Assembly (NCBI GenBank): GCA_940671915.1
Contig: CALNVZ010000649.1
Location: 4,649,926 to 4,713,925, forward strand
Source: Paracentrotus lividus
Taxonomy: Eukaryota; Echinodermata; Echinoidea; Camarodonta; Echinidae
DNA: 64,000 nt
Reading direction: 5' to 3'
The notes beneath the pieces were generated by a model, which was not told the DNA's origin, searched no databases, and worked only from the letters and a program-made list of their open reading frames with translations. Both the position numbers and the translations under genes were made by a program. Of the stretch, positions 46,028 to 57,385 are shown piece by piece (within the stretch, counting starts at the first letter, position 1; the number at the start of each line of letters is the position of its first letter).

Positions 46028-46157
46028 GGGGGGCTTTATCAAAGGACTTGTCAGACATTTATCCGACAAATTTGCTCTCAGCCAATCAGATGCAAGCATT
46101 TCAGTAGCTTATAACAGTTTGTCGGTATAAAACGTCTGACAAGTCTTTGATGAACCC
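46028..46157. mobile_element. MITE of the GGACTTGTCGGACGTTT family (copy 2)
   Basis: GGGGGGCTTTATCAAAGGAC at the left and GTCTTTGATGAACCCATT at the right, with the shared centre CAGTAGCTTATAACAGTTTG. Confidence 0.8.
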
Positions 46158-47052
46158 ATTGACTCCCGATAATATGCACTCCCGATAGCAAAATATCACA
46201 TTCCACGAAAAGTTATTCATTATTTTGACTGATACAATATTTTTTAACTACATCCATGTATCCTTTGTAAGGACAGACGTGAATCATAATATTTTTTTTG
46301 GAAGCAGTATCGATTGAACTTAACAATAAAAGACGTGAAAATATGTATTTTTTTTTTTTGCACAAGATTAGAGACCTCCAAATACAAAACCTAGTTATTA
46401 AATATTTCAAAATTATAATTATATATACACGTCGAATCGTGATCTACATTAATATCTGATGTCGCCCGTACATCTTTAAGTAATCAAAATGTTGATATAA
46501 CAAATATCAGACATTAGACACTTCAAATTTGTATTATGAATGATTCGATGAACCTTCATTTCGTACATATTTATCAAAAGATGGGGGCGCACTATTGTTT
46601 GTGCATAATAGTGAGCCCCCCCCCCCCCGTTTTCATTTTGTCTAATCAGGCTAGGTACGCCACTGATAAACAACATTTTGAGAATGATGATGCAAATATT
46701 AGTATTAACTCATGGTGGAATAAACGGAAATCCGCTTTTTCTAAATATACATGTTCTCCATGCATGGATAACCGCAGACACCATACAAATTACACCTATG
46801 TTCAAAGGAGATTAGTTTAAAAGGAAGTATGACCAGAACAAGCTTAGAAAATATTTGTTGAATATCGTAAAATTAGAAATAATATTACAAAATTAATAAG
46901 AACAAGCAAACAAATATGTAGAAAAAACAAAGAATAAAATTTCAATTGTAAAAAGAAAAAGTATATATTTGATACTAGACACGTACGAAGTTTCATAACT
47001 GGTCAATTTCCATTTCTACCAATCACTCATTTAACAGTATAGAGTGGGTTCT
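46158..47052. other. Unassigned AT-rich interval
   Basis: A poly-C tract near 46618-46630 is the only clear feature. The 94-codon frame at 46536-46820 has no recognised family; it includes N-S-W-W-N-K and C-S-P-C-M-D-N, possibly more LINE debris, but that cannot be shown. Confidence 0.45.
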
Positions 47053-49633
47053 AGAACAATTACCCCTGGACAATTACCCCCCGGACAATTACCGCCTTGA
47101 CAATTACCCCGCGAGGACAATTACCCCGGACAATTACCCCCGGACAATTACCTCGCGAGGACAATTACCCCCACCCCCGAGCGACAATTACCCCCCCCCC
47201 GAGGACAATTACCCCCGACATTACCGCCTCGGAACATTACCCCCCGAGGACAATTACCCCCCCCCTCGACAATTACCCCAGGACAATAACCCCGGGACAT
47301 TTACCACCCCAGACATTTACCCCCAGACAATTACCCCCCAACCGACAATGGACAATTACCCCCCCCCCCTCTCCGATCGATGTTGGAATCATTGTAGTCT
47401 CGCCCGGTGTTGCATGTTTCGAATTTTTCTACTTTCTCTTTCCCTTTTCTATTTTATATTTCCTTTTTCTTTTTCCCTCTCTCTCCACTTTCCCTCTTTT
47501 TCCTTGCTTTCTCTCTTTTTTCTTCTTTTTTCCCCTTTTCCTTCCCATATTCCAGATTTATGTGGCTTTATTAATTAATAAGCTTAATAACTTTAAAACT
47601 AAGATAATACACACACAATAACACCTTGTCAATTTTACCATTTAGGGTGATAGAAGTAACGTCAAGAAGGAAGTTAAGTACCAAAATCCTAAATTGGAAA
47701 CGATATGAAATAATTAAATACAGCGTTTCCCATACTCCATAAATTATCAAATAAAGTGAAAATAGAAACTAAAGCCCAACGTCAATTCAAGCAAAAATAA
47801 GGTAATCGTAAATCAAATGTCATAAATTAGGGTAGAATGTAGGGAATACCGGACAGTAGGAATATCGGACGGTCACCACATGTCCAGCCCTAGCGCCAAC
47901 AATAAACAACTGAGTTGAAATACCGGCATCTATTGGTCAGGTGGTCTGTCTGGGAAGGTTGAATGCTGTATTTCGACACAACAAGTGAGAAAATCTCTGA
48001 GAAAAACACCTACAATATCGCTAATGTAAGGAAAATTTCGAGCCGAAAAATGCCTGATGTAAAAATGACATTCTAAGAAATGTGATTGGTATAAAAATAG
48101 AATTGGGGCATGACCTCTATTTCAGATAATGACCATGTGTAGTGGCCAAACGTTATGCGATGTGCACTACAAAGCCTGTGTATTGGGTGGCCAGTGTGTG
48201 AAAAATGCTAGCAGTCATTTTTTTTTAGGAATACCGGACACACAATGGACGATTGGTTTTGTTTTACTTCCGGTTCCGAGTTGCTAAGCTGTAGATCAAA
48301 TCAGTAATGCATTATATAATGATTATATTTATTTATCTAATTGTTTGCAATTTTTAAAAGTCTATTCTCTTTAATAGATATGTCATATCTACATGAGATA
48401 TAATTATCTGATGGTATTGAGAAATTTGTATAAAAGCATATACTTCTAAAAAGATAATGTTATATAAAAACTCAATACAACATGTTATTGAATGAGTTAC
48501 ATTCAAATCAGCTTCCAACAATCTTTATACAAAAAAAGGGTAAAAACATAACTGTCCGATTCCTACAGCTGTGGGAATGCCGGACATTTACGATTACCAG
48601 TCATTATTTGATAATAACTCCTCAACAAAATTGATTACACTCAATTTTTTTGGAAATAAAGTTGAAATGATTTTTTTTTTTTTTGTTTTTTTTTATGCTA
48701 AGGCAGAGAATCTCTTTCTTTTGTGATTTTATTGTTTCATGTGCTAATTAAGCAAATGAGCTTAAGTGCGTATTCCCTACATTACCCTACCTTATTTTTC
48801 ACTTTACTTGTTTAATTCATAGAGTTAATTATGGCCCTTATGACCCCCATAGAAACAATGGTTTCAGCCCACGGATTTTGCAGATCCACCGTCAAGAATT
48901 CGGGCCAAAAAGGTTTGTTGATTAACACCACCTTTCATGTGGTACGCTATAAAACTATCAAGAATTATTATGTAAAGACAAAAAACAACGTAGTATTCTC
49001 CAAACAAATTTATTGATTTTATCGAATTTTATTATATCACATAAATCAATTAATTAGGCCTGAAAAAATATGAATAAACATGATATAGGAATTGGAAGAA
49101 TGAATATAAAGATAATTTTGCACTTGTACAAGACCGTTTTCGTCTGATGCTGTTGTTGCTCTCCTTACAGCGTTCTTACGATAAACACTATATACTAAAC
49201 ATTCAATACTCAATATGCCGTCTTGGGACCATATTTAAATACAAATATCTTACTTGGTTTTAAGCGGCGTTTTGGGGTGGGGTAGTTGTCCTGGGGTAAT
49301 TGTCCGCGTGGGTATATTATCCAGGGGTTATTGTCTTGGAGTTGTCGGGTAGGTATGTTCCGTAGGTAATTTCTTGGGTAGTTGTCGTCGGGAGGTAATT
49401 GTCTGGGGAGTAATTGTCCGGGGGTATGCCGGGTTATTGTCCTTGGGGGTAATTTCCTTGGCGTTATTGTCGGGGGGTAATTGTCCGGGGAAGTCTGGAA
49501 ATGTCGTGCAGGGTAATTGTCCGGGGGGTAGATTGTCCGGGGGGTATGTTGTCCGGGGGTTATTGTCCGGGGGTAATTGTCCGGGGTATTGTCGCGGGGG
49601 TAATTGTCCTTGGGGGTAGTTGTCCGGGGGTAT
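47053..49633. mobile_element. Foldback element FB2 with GGACAATTACCCC arrays
   Basis: 47053-47370 holds about 20 degenerate copies of GGACAATTACCCCC. 49273-49633 holds about 20 copies of the complement GGGGTAATTGTCC. The centre has a CT-rich stretch (47425-47560) and a separate TIR element (47828-48791). The sequence is unrelated to FB1 but the architecture is the same. The open frames (D-N-Y-P-P repeats) on both strands are repeat translations. Confidence 0.8.
47828..48791. mobile_element. TAGGGTA-end element, GGAATACCGGACA variant (copy 1)
   Basis: Ends TAGGGTAGAATGTAGGGAAT and ATTCCCTACATTACCCTA. The word GGAATACCGGACA and its relatives recur inside (about 47867, 48228, 48572). It is nested in FB2. 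Its homologue at 50771-51769 is in the opposite orientation. Confidence 0.8.
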
Positions 49634-50770
49634 ACACTTACAGGTGTTGGGCGCTTGCACATTTGGGTTTTGTTTGATAACTGAGCCCATAGTTCTGTGG
49701 GCCGAATGATGAAAGAAGGCCGCACTGTGTGATTGTCCTTTTAGTTTGATATTGTCTTGAATGCTATAGTAATTGCAGAAAACGGGGAGTATCTTAGTTG
49801 GCTATCGGTTTCTGGTTGTTTCGTTGGTTAGCTGGGCTTGTATGATTGGTTGGATAGGCCGTATAAAGAAAAGATTGGGATTTGACGGAAAGTATGGAAG
49901 ATCTTGCATTGCCCTGCGTGCCCATTAATACCAGAGAAAATAACCTAGTTATTAATATTCTTATCACTTTGAATAATTGGCCACTCTTGTTTTTTGCATG
50001 ATAATCGCTGAAATGCCGTCAACTTTGTTTGGGTCTCTCCTGTGTTATACCATAACAAAGATAAGGAGGCAAGAAATGGTAGTGGGTCAAAATGAGTATA
50101 AGTGCTAAGACAGAATCTGTTTGGTTTGGATGGAATGACCAATGAATTACATGCCTACTTTAATTGATCAATAAGGCACCACATTACCACTGATAACATT
50201 GGCATTTGGCTATCTGAGAAATGGCGTATACGTGCGCAAATAAATTAAAATAGTCTCACGATCCCAAGAGTGGCAAAAAAAAAAAAAAAAAAAGACCTTT
50301 GGGTTTGCATGGCTTTTCTGATGTAGACCAGATTTGTAAAACCGGAGGAGGGACTGGTAATAATTTGGGGCAAGAAACATTGGGGAGGGGAACCAACGTT
50401 CTAAGTCTCCTGTCTTGGAACCCGGCTGGATGTCTTCCTCCCGGAAGTCACATGACCAGGTTTCCCCACCCAGAATTCAAACGTTCAGGTCTGAAGGCTC
50501 TCCCTCCTATATTCCCTGACACAGATTGAGATAACCTTTTTATTGAAATTGATGAATAATGGAAATGTATGTTTATATACAATGTTCAGGGATGGAAATT
50601 AGCATAAACTTGAATTGAATGATCTTGTATAAGGGAACCGCCCCCGGGAAACACCTGTCCTGGAATTCGGTCGGATATCTTTCCTTCCGAGAGGTCACGT
50701 GACCCAGTTCCCGCTTTTCATTGGGCCTCCTTGGATGAGGCATGCCGTTGTTGATTTTGGACTAGATAAA
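49634..50770. other. Intergenic with a direct repeat pair
   Basis: Two related blocks, about 50405-50475 and 50655-50720, share CCTGTC(T/C)TGGAA, TCGG-type words and GTCAC(A/G)TGACC. A poly-A run is at 50275-50294. No gene seen. Confidence 0.5.
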
Positions 50771-51769
50771 TAGGGTAGATGTAAGGAAATACGCGCCACT
50801 AAGCCTCATTGCTTAAATTAGGACAGAAACCATAAAATCAGCGAAAAGAAAAGATTATCATGCTAGCCACACATTCAACTTTAAATTTTTCCAAAAAAAT
50901 CGAGGGGTAATCAAATATTTGTTGAGGCAGTTATATGCAAATAATGACGTCATGGTAAATTGTCGGCATTCCTACAGTGTAGGAAATACGGACAGTATGT
51001 TTTTAACCCTTTTTTTTGTATAAAAAGATCTGTCTGGAAGCACTGATTTGAATGTAAACCATCACTTAACATGTTTGTATTGATTTTTATAACATTAATT
51101 CATTTTTAGAAGATTTATAATGCATTTTACTTACAAACTCAAAACACTAGAATAATTTTATACTCATGTAGATCATGACAATATCACAATAATAATAAAG
51201 AGAAATGACATTTAAAAATTGTCAAACAATTAAAAAGTACATTATATCATTATATATGGGCAATACTATTTGATCTACATGCTTGCAACTCAATCCCGGA
51301 AGTAAAACAAACAACCGTCAAATGGTGTGTCCGGTATTCCCTAACACAAAAAAATGACTGACTAGCACTTTTGCAACAGTCACTGCCACCCCAATAACAC
51401 AGGCTTTTGTACAGGGGCAAACACTCCATACACGTTTGGCCGCACCCTCCACACATGTCCATCAATGCATGAAATAGAGTCATAGCCCCAATTCTATTTT
51501 TATACCATCACATCTCTAAATGTATCAATTTTTACATCAGGCCATTTTTTCAGGCTGCAAATTTCCTACCTTGAACAGAATTTTGGTAGTTTTCTCGAGA
51601 TTTATCACTTGTTTGTTGTCGAATACAGCATTCAACCTTCCTAAACAGACCACCTGACCAGTAGATGCGGTATTTTCAACTCGTTGATCTTATGTTGGCA
51701 GCTAGGGCTGGACATGTGGGACCGTCCGATATTCCCTACTTGTCCGCTATTCCCTACAATCTACCCTAT
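50771..51769. mobile_element. TAGGGTA-end element, GGAATACCGGACA variant (copy 2, reversed)
   Basis: Ends TAGGGTAGATGTAAGGAAAT and TTCCCTACAATCTACCCTA. A minus-strand frame at 51250-51483 is Cys-rich (M-C-G-G-C-G-Q-T-C-M-E-C). The same stretch in copy 1 (about 48130-48285, + strand) is also open for about 55 codons, but with different indels. Confidence 0.78.
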
Positions 51770-52309
51770 TGTTGTGTTGATAAACCTGATTGACAAGTAC
51801 ATCGTTGTAATGATGCTATGACTCTGGCATATCCCCATGTGGCAATAAAAGTTGAGAAAATGGCAATATCAACGTGTAACTGTTTTCTTCTCGCAAGAAG
51901 ATTATTCGAATTATCGAATAAATCCAATTTGCGAGAGAGTGCAGTTCCTCAAGAGAATGGGCATATGGATAGCAATATAACTGCCCGCCAAAATCAATGC
52001 GTACGAATTTGCAAGGCGGGAAATTCGTAGGAGAACACGCCCCTGCCAAACAACAAGCAGTTGATTGGTTAATAATGGCATAGTAATGCACGAGGTTGCG
52101 TCCTTCAGTGATTGCTTAGCAATGGCTCGCGGGTACTCCTCTACGCGGACACTAAGAGCCAATGAAAGGAGTTGATGATTTGTGAGACGCGCGGCAAATA
52201 GCGCTTGATTGGGAAACTGGAATGCTCAATTCCTCATTCAAGCCTTGGGGGATATCGGACGCTAATTTGCCCTCCTCCCACCAGTTATAAGAATATTTTT
52301 GTTATTGAA
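51770..52309. other. Unassigned interval
   Basis: Single-copy-looking sequence with several overlapping short frames on both strands and no recognised domain or splice context. Confidence 0.5.
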
Positions 52310-53105
52310 TTTAATTGAATTGAATTTATTGGCAGCTAATATATCGTGTCAAAAGTACAAAACATTATATGTTGGTTGGTTGGATGGGCTTGTTATGTTC
52401 GCCTGGATGGGCTTGACTTGAATTGAATTTATAGACACTATATATCATGTAAGTGTACAAAATTTTAATTTGGTTGGTTGGATGGGCTTGAAATACATTT
52501 ATGGACATTATATGTAAGTGTGAAAAATATTTCATTTTGGTTGGGTGGATGGGCTTGTTTGGTTGGCTGGATGGGCATGAATTGAGTTGAATTTTTGACA
52601 CTATGTATCATGTAAGTGTACACAATTTTAATTTGCTTGGTTGATGGGCTTGAATTGTATTTATTGACATTATATGTAAGTGTACAAAATGTTTCATTTT
52701 GGTTGGCTGGATGGGCTTGAATTGAGTTGTATTATTGACACTATATATCATGTAAGTGTATAACATAATTTAATTCGGTTGTTGAATGGGCTTGTTATAT
52801 TTGCCTGGATAGGCTTGAATTTAATCGAATGTATTTGACACTATCATGTAAGTGTACAAAACAGTTCACTTTGGTTGATAGGGATTGTTTGGTTGGCTGG
52901 ATTGGCTTGAATTGAATGGAATTTATTGACACTATATATCATGGAAGTGTACAAAGTATTTAATTTGGTTTGTAGGATGGGCTTGAATTGTATTTATTGA
53001 CATTATATAAAAGTGTACAAAATATTCAATTTTGGTTGGTTGGATGGGCTTGTTTGGTTGGCTGGATGGGCTTGAATTGAGTTGAATTATTGACTCTATA
53101 TATTT
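52310..53105 (+). repeat. Satellite-like direct array
   Basis: About eight to ten degenerate repeats built from GGTTGGTTGGATGGGCTTG, GAATTGAATTTATTGACACT and ATCATGTAAGTGTACAAAAT. Units alternate between about 75 and 115 bases, depending on whether a second GGTTGGCTGGATGGGCTTG is present. All are in the same orientation. Confidence 0.85.
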
Positions 53106-53628
53106 TGCGCATTTTACGTGTTAAATTCGATCAAATATCAAGGAATCTCTGCTTTGGAAGTGTGTTCTTGCTTTTTGCAAACAAAATCCCTTCATTCACG
53201 ATTGAATAAAAACATAATAGAAGCCCCCCCCCCCCACCAACAACAAAAAATACTCCCTGAATTCATTTATATATATGAGTTCACACAATCATGTGGCATC
53301 TCTTTTGACATAAGTGATGTTGAAAAATTCAAATATTGTTCCGAAATAGTTTATTCAAAGTTGTGACAATCGGCTATATAATGTACTTCAAAAAAATGAT
53401 ATGATAAAATTATTTACACGGACGTATGATCAGATTTTTCAACTAAAAAAAATAAAAGGGAGAAAAAAAAAGAAGAAATGAAATAGGGGAGCTTACTTTT
53501 TGTTTTGGATTGTATCTTTATTGTAAATACTCCTGACGGAGACGGATGTACCGTCGAAAATTTGAGTAAATAAATAAAGAAACTGGCATAAATAATGCAT
53601 TATCTCAACGACTTGTTTATATATATAT
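53106..53628. other. Unassigned AT-rich interval
   Basis: Poly-C run at 53226-53236 and an A-rich stretch at 53440-53480. GACGGAGACGGATGTACCGTC near 53535 is a short hairpin ahead of TAAATAAATAAAG, which may be the 3' end of an unrecognised retroposon. Confidence 0.45.
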
Positions 53629-54682
53629 ACTGGGTGTTTCCGAAAAAAGGAAACCCAACTTTGATCAACGATAATTTCAAAAATATTCCAATGGTGATTA
53701 TGAAATTTATATCACTGTAAAGTGCAACTAATTGCCATTCTAATGATACCTCTCTCACCTCACCCTTATCATGCTTCGCTGAACCCCATTGTTCTGAAAA
53801 AGTCTTGTAAAATTGTGCGTGGTTCATTTTCATGCACCTTGAGATGGTTTGTGTGAATGTGCCTGCAAAGGAAACCCAACTTTGATCATCAATAATTTCA
53901 AAAATATTTCAGTGGTGATTAAGAAGTTTATATCACTGGAAAGTACAACTCATTACCTTTCCAATGATACCTCTCTCAGCTCACCAATATCATGCATCAC
54001 TGAACTCCATTGTTTTGAAAATTGTCTCGTAAAATTGTGATAGGTTCTCTTTCATGCTCCTTGAGATGAGTTGCTTTAAAGGTTCCTAACAAATCTAAGT
54101 AAAGCATTCCAGTGACTTTAAAAAATGGGTTTGATAAATGGATTGGAAATGCCTACTTATTTAGTCCGTTAATCTTACCATCCAGATAATTTCATCATGT
54201 TACTGCTCACGACAACCCAGAGAACCTTCAGTTCTCCGTGGATAATGTAAGAAGCATAACAGTGCATCAATTACAATTTTGCAAGATATTTTCAGAACTA
54301 TGGGGTTCAGTGATGCGTGACATTGGTGAGCTGAAAGAGATATTAATAAAATGATAATGAGTAGCACTTTCCAGTGATACAAACGTCATAATCACCTCTG
54401 TCATGTTTTCTAAATGATTGATGATGAAAGTTGGGCTCCCTTTTTAGGCACATTGCAACAACCCATCTCAATGAGCGTGAAAGTGAACTACTCACAATTT
54501 TACAAGACATTTTCAAAAAAATGGGGTTCAGTGATGCGTGACATTTTTTAGCTGAGCGAGGTATCATTAAAATGGTAATGAGTTGCACTTTCCAGTTATA
54601 TACATTTTATAATCACCATGGTAATATTTTTGAAATTATTGATGATTAAACTTGGGTTTCCTTTTTTCTGGGTCACCCAGTA
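53629..54682. mobile_element. Palindromic element ACTGGGTGTTTCCGAAAAAA
   Basis: Ends ACTGGGTGTTTCCGAAAAAA and TTTTTTCTGGGTCACCCAGT. A block AAACCCAACTTTGATCA plus AAAGTGCAACT...ACCTCTCTC occurs twice forward and twice reversed, giving four modules. The module is shared with the 32181-33046 element, which has different ends. Confidence 0.8.
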
Positions 54683-54835
54683 AATAATGAAAGTACACCT
54701 TATGTACTAAACTTATGTACTAAACTTTCCGATGACAAGTGTTGATATGACCAGTGACTTATATGACTGATCCAAGCTACTCGATATTATTTCTTGAAAA
54801 CAAAGGGCTATGTGCATCCCAAATCCTTTATTGGT

Positions 54836-55800
54836 GAAAATGATCTTGACCTTTAATCAGTCTGGATTTCAACCAAGTCATGGAATATTACACTGACTAA
54901 ATTAGTAAATATTGACTTGGAACATAGAAAAGTAAACAAAATATGTCTGTCGTTTTCAAAAGTTTTCTTGAATGCGTTGACACCGTTGGTAACAATATTT
55001 TATTGGCAAAATTAAATATCATTAACATTATCGTGAATATTTAACAATGGTTTTAATCGTTTTAAACAGAATCGTAAACAAACTGTTCAGTTCAAAGGAG
55101 CCAAGTCTACTATTCTAACCGTAATTCTCATGGATCTATATTGGGTCCGTTATTATTTTCAATTTTTGTAACCACTTTTGATGTGCAATTGAAACAGCTT
55201 TGACATTAATTGGTAGATACATAGTAACTGATGTTTAATATAAACTATATTTTTCATTGCAAGATTTAATTTTATTGATTAACCATAACCAACTTGTATT
55301 GAATAAATACAAAACATGTGTTATGCTAATAATTTCGGGTGCAAATCCAAACAAAGGACCAAAATAAGTGACATTCTTCAGGATCATGCATTTAAGATTA
55401 AAACAGGTTTACTCTTTTTGCCAAAGACTATGAGAATGAATATGTGCCTTCAATAACAGTATGGGAAAATTTTGACAGAGCATTGAAATCGACCAGCTCT
55501 GAAAACACATTTACATATTGCGTTCAGAAATCAATATAAATCTCAAATCTAATTTTAAAAGATCTTAAATAACACGTCACCAGAAAAGGAAAATTCGAAA
55601 GAAGATTTTCATAGTTTTCTAATTTGAGCACGTTACGTTTATTCTTGATACAATTCTTTATACCAAAAGATTATTTAATTCATGCCTTTTATTTTATTTC
55701 TGTTTTTGCTAAATTTCCTTGCTGTGTTCGGCTTTCAATCTCCTTAACCGAACATGAAAATATTTCATGAATACGATACAAATAAAGATTGAATATGATA
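54836..55800 (+). mobile_element. LINE remnant A (reverse transcriptase fragment)
   Basis: Broken frames read N-Q-S-G-F-Q-P-S-H-G-I, then F-x-E-C-V-D-T-V-G-N-N, then H-G-S-I-L-G-P-L-L-F-S-I-F. These are reverse transcriptase blocks of a jockey/CR1-like element. The 3' end is near GATACAAATAAAGATTGAAT. Many stops; not functional. Confidence 0.65.
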
Positions 55801-56535
55801 CAAAGAAAACGTGAGAGGCCATATATCAAAGAGACATATCGCAGCTTTCATTCAAAGGGTACTCATGAAGTGTCTTTTTGAAGAACGAGATGGTTTCGTC
55901 CTAACAGTATATCTACGTAATGAAACTGAAAGATATCCTCTGGTTAGAGAAACCGTTAATAACGGTTAGTGGTATTCCGTGGGTTAGAAACTATGCTTAA
56001 GCTCTTGGTATCTTCTTTTCGAAAAATGAATCCTTGAGTTATGAATTGAATTGGTCAAAAGAAAAAATAGATAAATTAAAAAATTGTTGAATATTTGTAA
56101 ACAAAGAAATCTTACATACAGAGGTAGGATAATCAATTTTAAAAACGCTAATATTATCGAAACTTGTATATACAGCACAAATTATTTTTTGTCATTGTGA
56201 TGTTGTAAAGATAATTGATAAACTAATGATGAATTTTCTTTGGGGATTCACAGTTACTAATTAAAAGTAAAAATATATAATGTAATTGGTGATCAATCAA
56301 AAGGAGGGCTAAAGTATGATGGATTTGAGGTTACAGTTAGTTAGTTTTAAGTTAAAATGGATACTTAGACATTTGATTAACAAAGGCAAAGTGGAAATGG
56401 ATGTTTGACCATTGGTTTGATAAGCTTGGACGTAGCGTTATTATGAAAAATTGTAAAATTGATCCGAAATGTGTACTAACTTTAAAAGATGACATCCCTA
56501 GTTTTCATAGTGAAGGATTGTATGTGTATTTTACC

Positions 56536-57080
56536 TGCACTGTAAGAAAAACTGTTTTAAAAATTTCGCTGTTTAAAAAATTGTTGGTTTAAAAGTTAAA
56601 CATTCTTGTTTAATATTTAAACATTGTTGTTTAAAACCGGAAATGCGAGGTTTTTTCGTCTTAAAAAAGACCTGTTTAGAAATTAGAGTTTAGATATTAA
56701 ACAGTTTTGTTTAAACAGGCCGAGGCAAACAATTCACTCATGGCGAAGGACTTCTGCCTCACACATTAAATACGTGTATGTACAGATGTGTTGGCTCAGT
56801 GGATAGAGCGTCTGCCTTATAATCAAAAGGTCGTGAGTTCGATAGCCGGTCGCGTTAACCAAAAGTTGGAACGTTTTTATTTTTGGAAAGAAGCGTTAAA
56901 CAATACTGTTGATATTTTAAACAACTATTAAACAACAGGTTGTTTAAACCTTTAAACAACAAGAGTGTTATAGCTTTAAACAACTACAGGTTGTTTAATG
57001 TCTAAACAACGCTGTGCGATTCACCGGTTAACACGCAGTTGTTTAAGATTTTAAAGAACTTGTTTAATTTTTTCTAACCG
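56536..57080. mobile_element. TIR element rich in TTGTTTAAAC, containing a SINE head
   Basis: Left end CACTGTAAGAAAAACTGTTT, right end AATTTTTTCTAACCGTGTG, partly complementary. The word TTGTTTAAA and its complement TTTAAACAA recur many times. The centre (56785-56870) is a tRNA-like head. Confidence 0.65.
56785..56870 (+). mobile_element. tRNA-headed SINE fragment (copy 2)
   Basis: GTTGGCTCAGTGGATAGAGC (A box) and GAGTTCGATAGCC (B box, one change) match the SINE at 20059. Only the head is present. Confidence 0.7.
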
Positions 57081-57114
57081 TGTGGAAAAGATAACAATAA
57101 ATTGATGAAGAAAG

Positions 57115-57385
57115 GAAAAACGATTGACTGCAGTTTTGATGTATGTAAAGAAATGTTATGATTTAATTTAAACATAAGACATAATGGAAAAATTAAATCA
57201 TAACATTTCTTTACATACATCAAAACTGCAGTCAATCGTTTTGATGTATGTAAAGAAATGTTATGATTTAATTTTTCCATTATGTCTTATGTTTAAATTA
57301 AATCATAACATTTCTTTACATACATCAAAACTGCATGTAAAGAAATGTTATGATTTAATTTAAACATAAGACATAATGGAAAAAT
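57115..57385. repeat. Array of alternating inverted 50-65-bp units
   Basis: The block TTTTGATGTATGTAAAGAAA + TGTTATGATTTAATTT occurs five times, strictly alternating forward and reverse, with AAACATAAGACATAATGGAA either included or skipped. Confidence 0.85.

Noticed and set aside
47097-47621. 174-codon frame with D-N-Y-P repeats, and 171- and 120-codon frames at 49210-49725
   Set aside because: They translate the GGACAATTACCCC arrays of a foldback element on opposite strands; amino-acid content is set by the repeat unit.
51816-52162. Overlapping 91-, 70- and 83-codon frames
   Set aside because: Three frames on two strands overlap with no codon preference, domain or splice context to choose among them.
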